In this document: piece by piece, positions 25,214 through 34,504 of the stretch
Numbering within the stretch: position 1 is the stretch's first letter
Layout: the number at the start of each line of letters is the position of its first letter
DNA from: Alteribacillus sp041949975
Lineage (GTDB): Bacteria; Bacillota; Bacilli; Bacillales; Marinococcaceae
Length of the DNA stretch: 64,000 bases
Direction of reading: 5' to 3'
Assembly (NCBI RefSeq): GCF_041949975.1
Contig: NZ_JBHFQG010000008.1
Location: 62,001-126,000 of the forward strand
The notes under the pieces: model-generated
Databases searched by the model: none
Seen by the model: the letters and a program-made list of their open reading frames with translations, nothing else
Told to the model about the DNA's origin: nothing
Program-made: the position numbers and the translations under genes

Positions 25214-25495
25214 ATGATATTATCAGTACTTCGTTTTTGCATAATGCTGTTAATAACTGGATTTATTTTCACAATACCGATAAAAGGGACTATGGCTGAT
25301 AATTATCATCCTGGATATCCTGCTATCTATGAAGTGATCCTAGAAAAAGAGACTTCAAATGGGGTAGTCGTAACAGAAAAAAGGTACGAAACAGTATGGG
25401 CAGTAGAAGATTTCTGGAACAAATATAAAAATTGGGAACTTATTGATCAGCATGAAGATCAAATAATTTTAAAAAAACCGTATGAAAAACATTAA
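25214..25495 (+). CDS. bofC: BofC-like protein reduced to its N-terminal domain
   Basis: 93 aa. A secretion signal or anchor (residues 1-28) precedes a domain matching the BofC N-terminal fold (EVILEKETSNGVVVTEKRYETVWAVEDFWNKYKNWELIDQHEDQIILKK). In B. subtilis BofC (170 aa) acts in the forespore intermembrane space to restrain SpoIVB signalling before sigma-K activation. It is encoded just upstream of ruvA, the same place as here. The C-terminal domain is missing: the frame stops after KPYEKH and the 80 bases before ruvA do not encode it in any frame. AAAGGAGC precedes the ATG. Confidence 0.75.
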   Translation: MILSVLRFCIMLLITGFIFTIPIKGTMADNYHPGYPAIYEVILEKETSNGVVVTEKRYETVWAVEDFWNKYKNWELIDQHEDQIILKKPYEKH

Positions 25496-25520
25496 TTTGT
25501 TTTTCATTGTTACCACACTT

Positions 25521-25529
25521 TGCTATTAT
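25521..25529 (+). promoter_or_regulatory. Extended -10 candidate for ruvAB
   Basis: TGC followed by TATTAT, 48 bases before the ruvA start. Confidence 0.3.
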
Positions 25530-25576
25530 AAAAGAAAGCATGTTCGTGTTATTAAAGGGAAAGGAAGAAACTTGTT

Positions 25577-26182
25577 TTGTATGAATTTCTAAGAGGATCG
25601 GTTGTACACACAGAAAGAGAAACGATTACACTTGAAGTAAATAATATTGGATACCTTATCTATTGTGCAAATCCATTTGTATTTGATAAAAATGGGCAAG
25701 AGATAACAATTTATACATATCAGTATGTTAAAGAGGATGCGCTTCGCTTGTATGGATTTGCTTCTAGAAAAGAGAGAGGATTGTTTGAACAGCTATTACA
25801 GGTATCGGGAATTGGACCAAAAGGGGCTCTGGCTATACTTGCTGCTGGGGCACCTGCTCAGGTCATGCAGGCCATAGAAGAAGAAAATGAAAAATTCCTT
25901 GTAAAATTCCCTGGAGTTGGAAAAAAAACGGCCAGGCAGATGATACTTGATTTAAAAGGAAAGCTACAGGAAATTATCGGTGATGCTTCTGATTCAACAG
26001 TTTCGTTAATCGATCAACAAGCTCCAACATTGGAAGAAGACGCGCTTGAAGAAGCTTTGGAAGCCCTTAAAGCACTTGGATACGGGGAAAAAGAAATCTC
26101 CAAAGTAAAGCCGAAACTAAAAAAGGAAAACCTTAGTGCAGATGAATATGTAAGAACAGCATTACAATGGATGCTTTCTTAA
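25577..26182 (+). CDS. ruvA: Holliday junction DNA helicase subunit RuvA
   Basis: 201 aa from a TTG start. Domain I is an OB fold (YEFLRGSVVHTERETITLEVNNIGY). Domain II has two HhH motifs (QVSGIGPKGALAIL, KFPGVGKKTARQMILDLKGK). Domain III is the C-terminal helical part (LEEALEALKALGYGEKEI) that contacts RuvB. It binds four-way junctions and loads RuvB. The TTG is chosen because it gives the normal MYEF start; no ATG is available. It is followed by ruvB after 101 bp. Confidence 0.96.
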   Translation: MYEFLRGSVVHTERETITLEVNNIGYLIYCANPFVFDKNGQEITIYTYQYVKEDALRLYGFASRKERGLFEQLLQVSGIGPKGALAILAAGAPAQVMQAIEEENEKFLVKFPGVGKKTARQMILDLKGKLQEIIGDASDSTVSLIDQQAPTLEEDALEEALEALKALGYGEKEISKVKPKLKKENLSADEYVRTALQWMLS

Positions 26183-26283
26183 CAAGAGGTATAGAAGTTG
26201 GAAAAGGAGAATTTATCATAATACAAACCGTTTCGAACTCCTCCTGCATGTATTTTGTTAAGCAGCATAAAGGTGGTGATTAG

Positions 26284-27288
26284 ATGGAAGAACGTGTAGT
26301 TTCGCAAGAAGCTCATCAAGAAGATGACGCCGCTGAAAGTAGCATAAGACCAATAGATTTTTCCCAGTATATAGGACAGGAAAAAGTTAAAGAAAACCTT
26401 GAGGTGTTTATAGAAGCGGCAAAAATAAGAGAAGAGTGCCTGGACCACGTACTTTTGTATGGACCTCCAGGACTTGGGAAAACCACACTGGCTATGATTA
26501 TTGCTAATGAAATGGGTGTAAACATAAGGAATACCTCAGGACCAGCTATAGAGCGCCCTGGAGATTTAGCTGCTGTATTGACAGCATTAGAGCCGGGCGA
26601 TGTATTATTTATTGATGAAATCCATCGTCTGCCTCGTTCAGTTGAAGAAGTTTTATATCCTGCCATGGAAGATTTCTGTATAGATATTATTATCGGAAAA
26701 GAATCTACTGCAAGATCTGTTCGTTTAGACCTCCCTCCTTTCACTCTTGTAGGGGCAACAACTCGCGCAGGAATGCTTTCCTCCCCTTTAAGAGACCGTT
26801 TCGGTGTCCATTCGAGGCTTGAATATTACAATGAAATAGAGCTGTCAAAGATAATAAATCGGAGCAGTGAATTGATGGAGGTCCCTATTGAAGAAGACGC
26901 AGCTTTAGAATTAGCAAAAAGATCCAGAGGGACTCCGCGAATAGCTAACCGTTTATTAAGAAGAGTTAGGGATTTTGCTCAAGTAAAGGGGAGCGGTGAA
27001 ATTTCAGCCGCCTTAGCTTCCAATGCATTGGAAAGATTACAAGTTGACCGGCTTGGCTTAGATGAAATCGATCATAAGCTGCTTTTAAGCATTATTGAAA
27101 AATTTCGGGGAGGGCCTGTAGGGGTAGAAGCACTTGCGGCTACTATCGGAGAAGAAGCCAATACGTTAGAGGACGTATATGAACCATATTTAATGCAAAT
27201 TGGCTTTCTAATTCGAACTCCAAGAGGACGAATGGTTACTGCTCAAGTTTATGAGCATTTACAGATGGAGGTGCCCGGACATGACTGA
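26284..27288 (+). CDS. ruvB: Holliday junction branch migration ATPase RuvB
   Basis: 334 aa AAA+ motor with Walker A GPPGLGKTTLA, Walker B FIDEIHRLP, sensor 1 GATTRAGML, the arginine-finger region SPLRDRFG and a C-terminal winged helix (GGPVGVEALAATIGE, RTPRGR). AAAGGTGGTG precedes the ATG. It overlaps the next small membrane gene by 8 bp. Confidence 0.98.
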   Translation: MEERVVSQEAHQEDDAAESSIRPIDFSQYIGQEKVKENLEVFIEAAKIREECLDHVLLYGPPGLGKTTLAMIIANEMGVNIRNTSGPAIERPGDLAAVLTALEPGDVLFIDEIHRLPRSVEEVLYPAMEDFCIDIIIGKESTARSVRLDLPPFTLVGATTRAGMLSSPLRDRFGVHSRLEYYNEIELSKIINRSSELMEVPIEEDAALELAKRSRGTPRIANRLLRRVRDFAQVKGSGEISAALASNALERLQVDRLGLDEIDHKLLLSIIEKFRGGPVGVEALAATIGEEANTLEDVYEPYLMQIGFLIRTPRGRMVTAQVYEHLQMEVPGHD

Positions 27289-27499
27289 TCTGCCAAAACT
27301 GTTAATTGGACTTGGCATTGCTCTTATTATATTCGGGTTAATTTGGCAAGTAGGCGGAAAATTTATTTCACTTGGTAAATTACCAGGCGATATTATTATT
27401 AAAAAAGAAAACACGACATTTTATTTTCCGATCGTTACTTCTATTGTGATAAGTATTGTACTTTCTCTTTTGTTTTATATTCTTGGGAGGTTTCGTTGA
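27281..27499 (+). CDS. DUF2905 small membrane protein
   Basis: 72 aa from an ATG 10 bases after GGAGG, inside the end of ruvB. Two transmembrane segments (about 6-24 and 50-68) flank GGKFISLGKLPGDIIIKKEN, the hallmark of DUF2905. Bacillus genomes often carry it directly after ruvB. Function unknown; the coupled start suggests co-expression with ruvAB. Confidence 0.88.
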   Translation: MTDLPKLLIGLGIALIIFGLIWQVGGKFISLGKLPGDIIIKKENTTFYFPIVTSIVISIVLSLLFYILGRFR

Positions 27500-27561
27500 A
27501 CTGCTTGTCATCGAAAACTTTTTTTGTACTGTTAAGAGAAATAATGGCTTTTAACGTATAG

Positions 27562-27615
27562 AAAGGACACATGATACTGCTGCCGCAGGACGTGGTTTTT
27601 TAGGCGGTGTCCTTT
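27562..27615 (+). other. Hairpin in the ruvB-queA gap
   Basis: AAAGGACAC/GTGTCCTTT outer stem (9 bp) with an inner CCGC/GCGG pairing. The loop holds CTGCCG and TTTAGGCGG, also seen in the apt-relA gap. It has no terminator tract; it could be a leader element of queA. Confidence 0.45.
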
Positions 27616-27713
27616 ACAAGGGGGAAGCCGGGTTTTCCTAAAATAATTGTTGAGGTTTGTTTCCTTCATTCACTAAAAAAGGGGAAACGTTAGAAAAGAG
27701 GTTGAACAGAAAA

Positions 27714-28766
27714 ATGAATGTGGAAGATTTTAATTTCACTTTACCAGAGGAATTAATTGCTCAAACTCCATTAAAAAAAAGAGACGCATCACGTTTAATG
27801 GTGCTTGACCCAGAAGTGAAAAAGTATAAACATGAACAGTTTCCAGCTATACTAAATTATCTAAAGGAAGGGGACTGTCTTGTTTTAAACGATACAAGAG
27901 TTCTCCCTGCTCGTTTGTTTGGCGAAAAAGAAACAGGCGGACAGGTTGAAGTGCTTCTTTTAAACCAAGAACAGCAAGATGAGTGGGAAACACTAGTAAA
28001 GACTGCAAAAAGAGTAAAACCTGGGACTAGGCTCTCTTTTGGCAATGGTAAATTAAAAGCGGAATGCACAGGGGTATTAGAACACGGTGGAAGGATGCTT
28101 CGCTTTGAGTATGAAGGAGTGTTTTTAGAAATACTTGATGAGCTTGGTGAAATGCCTCTTCCCCCATATATTAAGGAAAAGCTTTCGGATAAAGACAGGT
28201 ATCAAACAATATACGCAAAGCATGATGGTTCAGCTGCTGCTCCTACCGCCGGCCTGCACTTTACAGAGGATCTTTTAAATCGAATTAAAAGGATGGGAGT
28301 GCACATTACCACAATCACCCTGCATGTAGGGCTGGGTACATTTCGTCCAGTGGCATCTGAGACAATAGAAGAACATCATATGCATGCTGAATTTTATCAA
28401 ATGAGTGAAGGGACAGCTCATTTGTTAAATGAAACACGAGAAAATGGAAATAACATTATAGCAGTCGGTACCACTTCTGCCAGAACTTTAGAGACAGTAG
28501 CACAAAAGGGAGGCGGATCCTACAAAAAAGATTCTGGCTGGACTGATATTTTTATATATCCGGGCTATACCTTTCAAGGAATAGATGCCTTGCTTACTAA
28601 TTTCCACTTGCCGAAATCTACACTTGTAATGCTCGTCAGTGCTTTAGCCGGAAGAGATTTTATTTTATCTTCTTATGACGAAGCAGTAAAAGAACGTTAT
28701 CGCTTTTTCAGCTTTGGGGATGCGATGCTAATAATGAAAGGAAGTCACAAGACATGGCGGCAGTGA
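27714..28766 (+). CDS. queA: S-adenosylmethionine:tRNA ribosyltransferase-isomerase QueA
   Basis: 350 aa (B. subtilis 342). Makes epoxyqueuosine from preQ1 in tRNA using the ribosyl part of SAM. Family motifs are FTLPEELIAQTPLKKRDASRLMVL, NDTRVLPARLFG, SAAAPTAGLHFT and TNFHLPKSTLVMLVSAL. The ATG at 27714 is chosen because it gives the normal MNVEDFNFTLPE N-terminus; an upstream in-frame TTG at 27657 has no spaced ribosome binding site. The 3' end overlaps tgt by 13 bp. Confidence 0.95.
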   Translation: MNVEDFNFTLPEELIAQTPLKKRDASRLMVLDPEVKKYKHEQFPAILNYLKEGDCLVLNDTRVLPARLFGEKETGGQVEVLLLNQEQQDEWETLVKTAKRVKPGTRLSFGNGKLKAECTGVLEHGGRMLRFEYEGVFLEILDELGEMPLPPYIKEKLSDKDRYQTIYAKHDGSAAAPTAGLHFTEDLLNRIKRMGVHITTITLHVGLGTFRPVASETIEEHHMHAEFYQMSEGTAHLLNETRENGNNIIAVGTTSARTLETVAQKGGGSYKKDSGWTDIFIYPGYTFQGIDALLTNFHLPKSTLVMLVSALAGRDFILSSYDEAVKERYRFFSFGDAMLIMKGSHKTWRQ

Positions 28767-29893
28767 CCTATGAATTAATGAAGACGTGTAAACAATCAGG
28801 GGCTCGATTAGGAAAAATTCATACCCCGCACGGTACAATAGAAACTCCTATTTTCATGCCGGTAGGTACATTGGCTACAGTGAAGACGTTAAGTCCAGAT
28901 GAATTAGATGAAATGGCAGCACAAATTATTTTAAGCAACACATATCATCTGTGGCTCCGCCCCGGAGAAGATATAATAGCTGAAGCAGGAGGGCTTCATT
29001 CGTTTATGAATTGGGAAAAACCTATCCTGACAGACTCTGGCGGCTATCAGGTTTTCAGTTTAAGCAAACTTCGTGATATTAAAGAAGAAGGAGTTCATTT
29101 TAGAAATCATATCAGCGGGGAAAAACTATTCTTGTCTCCTGAGAAAGCAATGAATATTCAAAATGCTCTCGGTCCTGATATTATGATGGCCTTTGATGAA
29201 TGTCCTCCATACCCTGCAGATAAAGAATATATGAAAGCCTCCGTTGAGCGCACAACAAGGTGGGCAGAACGGTGTCTAAAAGCCCACCAAAGGCCAGGTG
29301 ACCAAGCTTTATTTGGTATTGTGCAAGGGGGAGAATATGAAGAATTAAGGAAACAATCCGCAAATGATTTGATTTCTTTAAACTTTCCGGGTTATGCTGT
29401 AGGCGGATTGTCTGTTGGTGAGCCTAAAGATGTTATGAATGAAGTGCTCGACTTCACTACTCCGCTCTTACCAGAGGATAAGCCAAGGTATCTAATGGGC
29501 GTAGGCTCTGCTGATTCTCTAATTGATGGAGCAATCCGTGGTATAGACATGTTTGACTGTGTATTGCCAACTCGAATTGCAAGAAATGGAACATGTATGA
29601 CTAGCAGCGGACGTTTAGTTGTTCGTAATGCTAAATATTCACGGGATTTTCGGCCTATTGATGAGCAATGTGATTGTTATACTTGTAGAAATTATTCCCG
29701 AGCTTATATTAGACATCTTGTTAAATGCAATGAAACGTTTGGGTTTCGACTTACTTCTTACCATAATCTCTATTTCCTGTTAAAATTAATGGAACAGGTA
29801 CGTGAAGCTATAAGAGAGGACAGGCTGCTTGATTTTAAAGAGGAATTTTTTGAGCAATATGGTTTTTACAGCCAAAATGCTAAAAATTTCTAA
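28754..29893 (+). CDS. tgt: Queuine tRNA-guanine transglycosylase Tgt
   Basis: 379 aa. Exchanges G34 for preQ1 in tRNAs with GUN anticodons. DSGGYQVFSLSKLR carries one catalytic Asp. The second Asp is in DMFDCVLPTRIARNGT. Zinc ligands are CDCYTC plus a His in YIRHLVKCNE. AAAGGAAG lies about 9 bases before the ATG, inside queA. yajC follows after 67 bp, as in many bacteria. Confidence 0.96.
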   Translation: MAAVTYELMKTCKQSGARLGKIHTPHGTIETPIFMPVGTLATVKTLSPDELDEMAAQIILSNTYHLWLRPGEDIIAEAGGLHSFMNWEKPILTDSGGYQVFSLSKLRDIKEEGVHFRNHISGEKLFLSPEKAMNIQNALGPDIMMAFDECPPYPADKEYMKASVERTTRWAERCLKAHQRPGDQALFGIVQGGEYEELRKQSANDLISLNFPGYAVGGLSVGEPKDVMNEVLDFTTPLLPEDKPRYLMGVGSADSLIDGAIRGIDMFDCVLPTRIARNGTCMTSSGRLVVRNAKYSRDFRPIDEQCDCYTCRNYSRAYIRHLVKCNETFGFRLTSYHNLYFLLKLMEQVREAIREDRLLDFKEEFFEQYGFYSQNAKNF

Positions 29894-29960
29894 ATGAAGA
29901 AAGCCCTGTTCTGTAAGACTGTAGCTTTACTGTGGGAAGGCTATGAAGGGAGGGATAATA

Positions 29961-30215
29961 ATGGAAGCAATTATTATGTTGATTCTCATGTTTGCTATTT
30001 TCTATTTTTTGCTGATTCGACCGCAGCAAAAACGACAAAAGCAAGTTAGAGAAATGCATGCCAACTTACAAAAAGGAGACCGTATTGTTACTATTGGCGG
30101 TCTGCATGGAACGATTGATGCGTTAGATGAGAACAAAATTGTTATCCTTGTAGAGAACAATCAAAAGCTTACTTTTGATCGCAATTCTGTGCGTGATGTC
30201 GTCAATGAAGACTAA
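29961..30215 (+). CDS. yajC: Preprotein translocase subunit YajC (YrbF)
   Basis: 84 aa. One N-terminal transmembrane segment (3-20) precedes RPQQKRQKQVREM and the conserved LQKGDRIVTIGGLHGTI. It associates with SecDF. The ATG at 29961 is chosen because GGGAGG lies 9 bases upstream. A strong terminator follows. Confidence 0.95.
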   Translation: MEAIIMLILMFAIFYFLLIRPQQKRQKQVREMHANLQKGDRIVTIGGLHGTIDALDENKIVILVENNQKLTFDRNSVRDVVNED

Positions 30216-30282
30216 TTTGGTCTTCATACATAAGAAGCTTTAAAAATCTCACAACCTAAATTAATTATTCGACACACATTCT

Positions 30283-30320
30283 AAAAACTGTTCCCCTCTC
30301 AAAGCGGGGGAACAGTTTTT
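30283..30320 (+). terminator. Terminator of queA-tgt-yajC
   Basis: AAAAACTGTTCCCC/GGGGAACAGTTTTT stem with a 9-base loop. Confidence 0.9.
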
Positions 30321-30337
30321 GATTGTACCGGCCGTTT

Positions 30338-30712
30338 TTAAAGAGATACAGCGTTTACGCCTATCGCCCCTCCAATTGCAGAAGAAGCAAGGAAACTTGA
30401 GAAAAAAACCGCTTGTAAACCACTTAAGGAACTATCATATCCAAGATACTGAAACAAGACGATAATTAATAATACTCCAAACGCTGTTAATACCCCAGTA
30501 AACATGCCTCTTTCTTTTGAACGAACTCCTGATACAAATCCTCCTATACCAAAGCTGAAAAGAGCTAGTATGAACAATAACCATTGTATAGCTCCTTCAG
30601 ATATAGCTGTGAATCGAAGCAGTATAGAAAATATTATACTGCAGCCGATAAGGAGTCCGATTATTACTGTCATTCCTGTTCCTATCGCATTAAAACGGCT
30701 CGAACGCTGCAT
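30338..30712 (-). CDS. yrzE: TIGR04086 family membrane protein (YrzE)
   Basis: 124 aa with four transmembrane segments (about 10-32, 40-62, 68-88 and 97-120) and little else. The YrzE-type Gly-rich core FSFGIGGFVSGVRSKERGMFTGVLTA is present. It is next to yajC in B. subtilis too. Function unknown. Confidence 0.85.
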   Translation of the reverse strand: MQRSSRFNAIGTGMTVIIGLLIGCSIIFSILLRFTAISEGAIQWLLFILALFSFGIGGFVSGVRSKERGMFTGVLTAFGVLLIIVLFQYLGYDSSLSGLQAVFFSSFLASSAIGGAIGVNAVSL

Positions 30713-30937
30713 ATCAATCCCCCTTTTTAATCTTTTATTAAAGGTATATGGACAAGGGGATTAAAATAGAAGATTTTTGTTTTTGAAATGTCAGAAAAAC
30801 AGGAAAATTTATGAGAAAATTAAAATGTAACCGCATACTTAAAGCCTTCTCTAATTCCCGCAATGAGAAAATATCAGTTCAGAATAGCGACCGCTGTACA
30901 TAGGCTAGTACAAACCCCTAAAAAGGTGGTCGCTTAC

Positions 30938-32233
30938 GTGGAAGAAGTGTTAACTGCTCTTTTCATTTTTTTGCTCAGCTATTATTTTCTCATAACAGAA
31001 AAAGGAGATCGTGCTTTAGTGGCATGTGCCGGCGGCCTATTAATGGTTATTTTCGGAGTGCTTGATTTAGGTCTTATTTTTTTTCGATATATAGATTGGC
31101 ACACAATTGCTTTATTATTGTCTATGATGATCATTGTATCAATCAGCAGTCAAAGCGGTATGTTTCAATATGCGGCTGTGCGTACAGCACAGTTAGTGAA
31201 GGGTAAGCCGCTTCCACTTCTAGTATTACTTTCCTTACTAACTGCTGCAGGCTCTGCGTTTCTTAACAACGTAACAACTGTACTGCTGATTACTCCTGTG
31301 GTATTTACATTAACTAATATGCTGCGCTTAAAAGCTATACCTTTTCTTATGGCCATTATTATTTCATCAAATATTGGAGGTACGGCAACGTTAATTGGTG
31401 ATCCTCCAAATTTGATGATTGGACAGGCAGCAAAAGATCTATCTTTTAACGATTTTTTAATACACTTAGGCCCCCCAGCTGTTATGATATTTATACTTAC
31501 GATGATAGGACTGACCTTTTACTATAAAAAAGTTTTAAATCGAAAAAATAGTCAAGAAGCAAGGCAGGAATTGATGAATTTAAAAGCGGCTGAGTTTATT
31601 TCAAGCAAACCTTTATTAAGAAAATCAGTTTGGGTTTTGATAATTACAATATCTGCTTTTTTGCTTCAGCCTTTATTAAAAGTGGAATTAACTGCCATTG
31701 CAATGGGCGGTGCTCTCTTTTTAATGTTTCTAACACAAAAAGAAGCTGATCCTGAGGCTGTTTTTAAACAAATGGAATGGACGACAATATTCTTTTTTGT
31801 GGGTTTGTTTATGCTTGTTGGCGGGCTGGAAGAGACTGGATTGTTAGAGGAACTGGCTAGAGGAATAATATTTATGACAGAAGGGGATATGACAAAGACG
31901 TCTTTATCCTTATTATGGATATCAGGTATTGTTTCAGGTTTTGTAGATAATATTCCTTTTGTTGCGGCAATGATTCCAGTAATCCTTGAATTAGAAGGCT
32001 ATGGAATGGGAGATCTTGAGCCGGTTTGGTGGGCCTTAGCACTTGGAGCATGTCTAGGAGGAAATGCCACAATTATTGGCGCAACAGCAAATGTCATAGT
32101 TGCTGGCTTAGCTTCTAAACAAGGGAAAGGATTTAGTTACCTGGACTTTTTTAAAATCGGTGCTCCGACTGCACTCATATCGCTAATCATTTCAACCGTC
32201 TACGTGTACATGAGATATCTATTATTTTATTAA
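30938..32233 (+). CDS. ArsB/NhaD family ion transporter
   Basis: About 431 aa, 11-12 transmembrane segments. Two inverted halves carry FLNNVTTVLLITPV (first) and FVDNIPFVAAMIPV (second), plus SSNIGGTATLIGDPPNLMIG and ALGACLGGNATIIGATANV. These are the hairpin and ion-binding motifs of the IT superfamily. The substrate could be arsenite, citrate-like anions or Na+/H+ exchange; not decidable by eye. An upstream ATG at 30863 has no ribosome binding site, while the GTG at 30938 has AAAAGGTGG 8 bases before it, so I use the GTG. It is absent from this place in B. subtilis. Confidence 0.85.
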   Translation: MEEVLTALFIFLLSYYFLITEKGDRALVACAGGLLMVIFGVLDLGLIFFRYIDWHTIALLLSMMIIVSISSQSGMFQYAAVRTAQLVKGKPLPLLVLLSLLTAAGSAFLNNVTTVLLITPVVFTLTNMLRLKAIPFLMAIIISSNIGGTATLIGDPPNLMIGQAAKDLSFNDFLIHLGPPAVMIFILTMIGLTFYYKKVLNRKNSQEARQELMNLKAAEFISSKPLLRKSVWVLIITISAFLLQPLLKVELTAIAMGGALFLMFLTQKEADPEAVFKQMEWTTIFFFVGLFMLVGGLEETGLLEELARGIIFMTEGDMTKTSLSLLWISGIVSGFVDNIPFVAAMIPVILELEGYGMGDLEPVWWALALGACLGGNATIIGATANVIVAGLASKQGKGFSYLDFFKIGAPTALISLIISTVYVYMRYLLFY

Positions 32234-32301
32234 GGAATACATGTATAAAAGGGCAATAGGTAACAATAACGGAGACGATGTGAGACAAGAAGGTGGAGAG
32301 T

Positions 32302-32955
32302 GTGGAGGTATTTACAATTGTGCTGCGGACCCTTCTCGTATATATGATCTTACTGATCATTTTACGAGTGATGGGAAAAAGAGAAATTGGAGAGCTTTCT
32401 GTTATCGATTTTGTAGTAGCTATTATGATTGCCGAACTGGCTGTCGTTTCAATAGAAAATGTGAAAATTCCTATATTTGAAGCTTTCACTCCCATTATTG
32501 TCCTCTCCATTATTCAAATAGTCCTAGCTTATTTGTCATTAAAAAGTCCAAAGCTGCGCCACCTAATTGATGGAAAACCGACGGTTTTAATTAAAGATGG
32601 AAAAATTGATGAAAAAGAAATGAAAAAACAGCGCTATAACTTTGATGATTTGTTAATGCAGATTAGAGAAAATAATGTAAAAGACGTCTCTGATGTGGAA
32701 TTTGCTATATTAGAGCCTTCTGGGGAATTATCTGTGTTTGAAAAACAAAAAGAAGAGGACGAACAGGAACGTTCCTATCCTATCCCCTTAGTTATTGATG
32801 GAGAAATGCAAATGGAGCAGCTTGAAAGGGCAAAAAAAGATGAACTTTGGCTGCGAAGAGAATTGAGAAAGGCGGGCATTGATAGTTTAAAATCTGTTTC
32901 TTACTGTGTGTTGCAGGAAAATGGGATTTTATATATCGACTTGAAGGATGAATAA
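32302..32955 (+). CDS. yrbG: DUF421 membrane protein, YetF family (YrbG)
   Basis: About 217 aa. Three transmembrane helices (to about residue 80) with ILRVMGKREIGELSVIDFVVAIMIAELA, then a cytoplasmic DUF421 domain (GKPTVLIKDGKIDEKEMKKQRYNFDDLLMQIRENNV). Related YetF and YdfS proteins act at the spore membrane in B. subtilis germination; YrbG's own role is unknown. GTG at 32302 follows AAGGTGGAG; a GTG at 32293 lies within that site. It is convergent with spoVB, as in B. subtilis. Confidence 0.88.
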   Translation: MEVFTIVLRTLLVYMILLIILRVMGKREIGELSVIDFVVAIMIAELAVVSIENVKIPIFEAFTPIIVLSIIQIVLAYLSLKSPKLRHLIDGKPTVLIKDGKIDEKEMKKQRYNFDDLLMQIRENNVKDVSDVEFAILEPSGELSVFEKQKEEDEQERSYPIPLVIDGEMQMEQLERAKKDELWLRRELRKAGIDSLKSVSYCVLQENGILYIDLKDE

Positions 32956-32965
32956 AGAGTACAAA

Positions 32966-34504
32966 TTACATTTTAGGAACGAGCTTTTTAAGCTGGTTCC
33001 ATTTTATTATTCCGGCTGCCATTAATAAAATAAAATAAATTCCAGATGAAATAATTCCCGCAGAAACGATTTGTACTACAGCTGTTTGTCCTTCTAAAAA
33101 ATTTTTAACTATGAATTGGGTGCCTGACACAGACAACAGAGCTATTAAAAATACAATAAAACCATAAGCTCCTTCAAAAATAAAACCAACTGCTTTTGAG
33201 ACTACATAAAGGTGAAGCAGAGTTACAAGCATCATATTAATTGCAACTGCTAAGGCAGCTCCTTTAATACCTAATTCTGGCTGCGACGTTAGAACAAAAA
33301 GGGCAGCCATTTTAATGATGGCCCCGACTAGAGTGTTAACCATCGCAGAACGAGCAAGATTTAACCCCTGTAAAACTGCCTGAAGAGGACCTTGTAAGTA
33401 TAGGAAAATGCTAAATGGGGCCAGGATTTTAATATAATAGGCGGTGTGAGGAGCGTCATACATTACTGTCATCACCAATTCTGCAAATACGTATAAAAAC
33501 ATAGAAGAAAACATTCCTGCTAATAAAGCAGTGCGAAGGGTCTGCCGAAGCCGATTTTGAATAACTGTATAATTTTTATTGGCTGCCGCCTCGCTGACAG
33601 CAGGAACCAATGTAACAGAAAACGAATAGGTAATAAAAGTGGGCAGAAACAAGAGTGGGATGACAAACCCGCTTAATTCACCGTATTGGGCTGTTGCTGC
33701 AGCCGTGGCCACTCCAGCAAGTGCAAGACTTTGTGCTATTATTATAGGTTCGAAAAATAATGATATTGACCCAATCATTCGGCTTCCGGTTGCTGGCAAA
33801 GCAATTCCCATTAAATTTTGAAAAGTAGTCTTACTTTCTTTAAGAGCCTCTAAAAATTGGCTTCTAATTTTGAGCGGCTTACTGCTTTTAAAACATTTGG
33901 TCATATACATTAGTGATACAAGTTCACCGGCAACGACTGAAAGCATGGCACCGGCCGCCGCATATTCGAGCCCATATGGAAGTAAAGCTTTCGTACATAT
34001 TGCAACGAGCGAAATACGTACAGTTTGTTCTATAACTTGTGAAATGGCTGTTGGTTTCATGTTTTGATGACCTTGAAAATATCCTCTAAGTACTGCGGAA
34101 ATGGCAACAATTGGTATTATGGGAGCAATAGCAATCAAGGGAAAAAGGGCACGATCGTCTGTTAAGAAATACTTTGCAAAAAAAGGTGCTGCTGTCAGCA
34201 AAGCAATAGTAAAGAAAATGCTTAATGATCCTGTTACACAAAGGGATACTACAAGTACTTTTTTCATTTTTTTCGTATCATTTTCAATATCTGCTTCTGC
34301 AATCAATTTTGATATCGCTACAGGAAGTCCTAATTGTGTTAAGGTAATAATAAGTAAAAGAGATGGAAAAGCCATCATGTACAAGCCTACGCCTTCAGCG
34401 CCTAAAATTTTAGCAGTAACAATTCTATTTATAAAGCCGAGTATACGAGTAATCAAACCGGCTGCAATCAATATGATTGTTCCTTGAATAAAGGTTTGTT
34501 TCAT
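32966..34504 (-). CDS. spoVB: Stage V sporulation protein B, lipid flippase SpoVB
   Basis: 512 aa, about 14 transmembrane segments, MurJ/PST superfamily. The N-terminus has the SpoVB pattern GTIILIAAGLITRILGFINRI. SpoVB is implicated in cortex peptidoglycan precursor export in the mother cell. Length and neighbourhood (yrbG, comN/yrzD) agree with B. subtilis. It reads alone on the minus strand, divergent from comN. Confidence 0.94.
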   Translation of the reverse strand: MKQTFIQGTIILIAAGLITRILGFINRIVTAKILGAEGVGLYMMAFPSLLLIITLTQLGLPVAISKLIAEADIENDTKKMKKVLVVSLCVTGSLSIFFTIALLTAAPFFAKYFLTDDRALFPLIAIAPIIPIVAISAVLRGYFQGHQNMKPTAISQVIEQTVRISLVAICTKALLPYGLEYAAAGAMLSVVAGELVSLMYMTKCFKSSKPLKIRSQFLEALKESKTTFQNLMGIALPATGSRMIGSISLFFEPIIIAQSLALAGVATAAATAQYGELSGFVIPLLFLPTFITYSFSVTLVPAVSEAAANKNYTVIQNRLRQTLRTALLAGMFSSMFLYVFAELVMTVMYDAPHTAYYIKILAPFSIFLYLQGPLQAVLQGLNLARSAMVNTLVGAIIKMAALFVLTSQPELGIKGAALAVAINMMLVTLLHLYVVSKAVGFIFEGAYGFIVFLIALLSVSGTQFIVKNFLEGQTAVVQIVSAGIISSGIYFILLMAAGIIKWNQLKKLVPKM

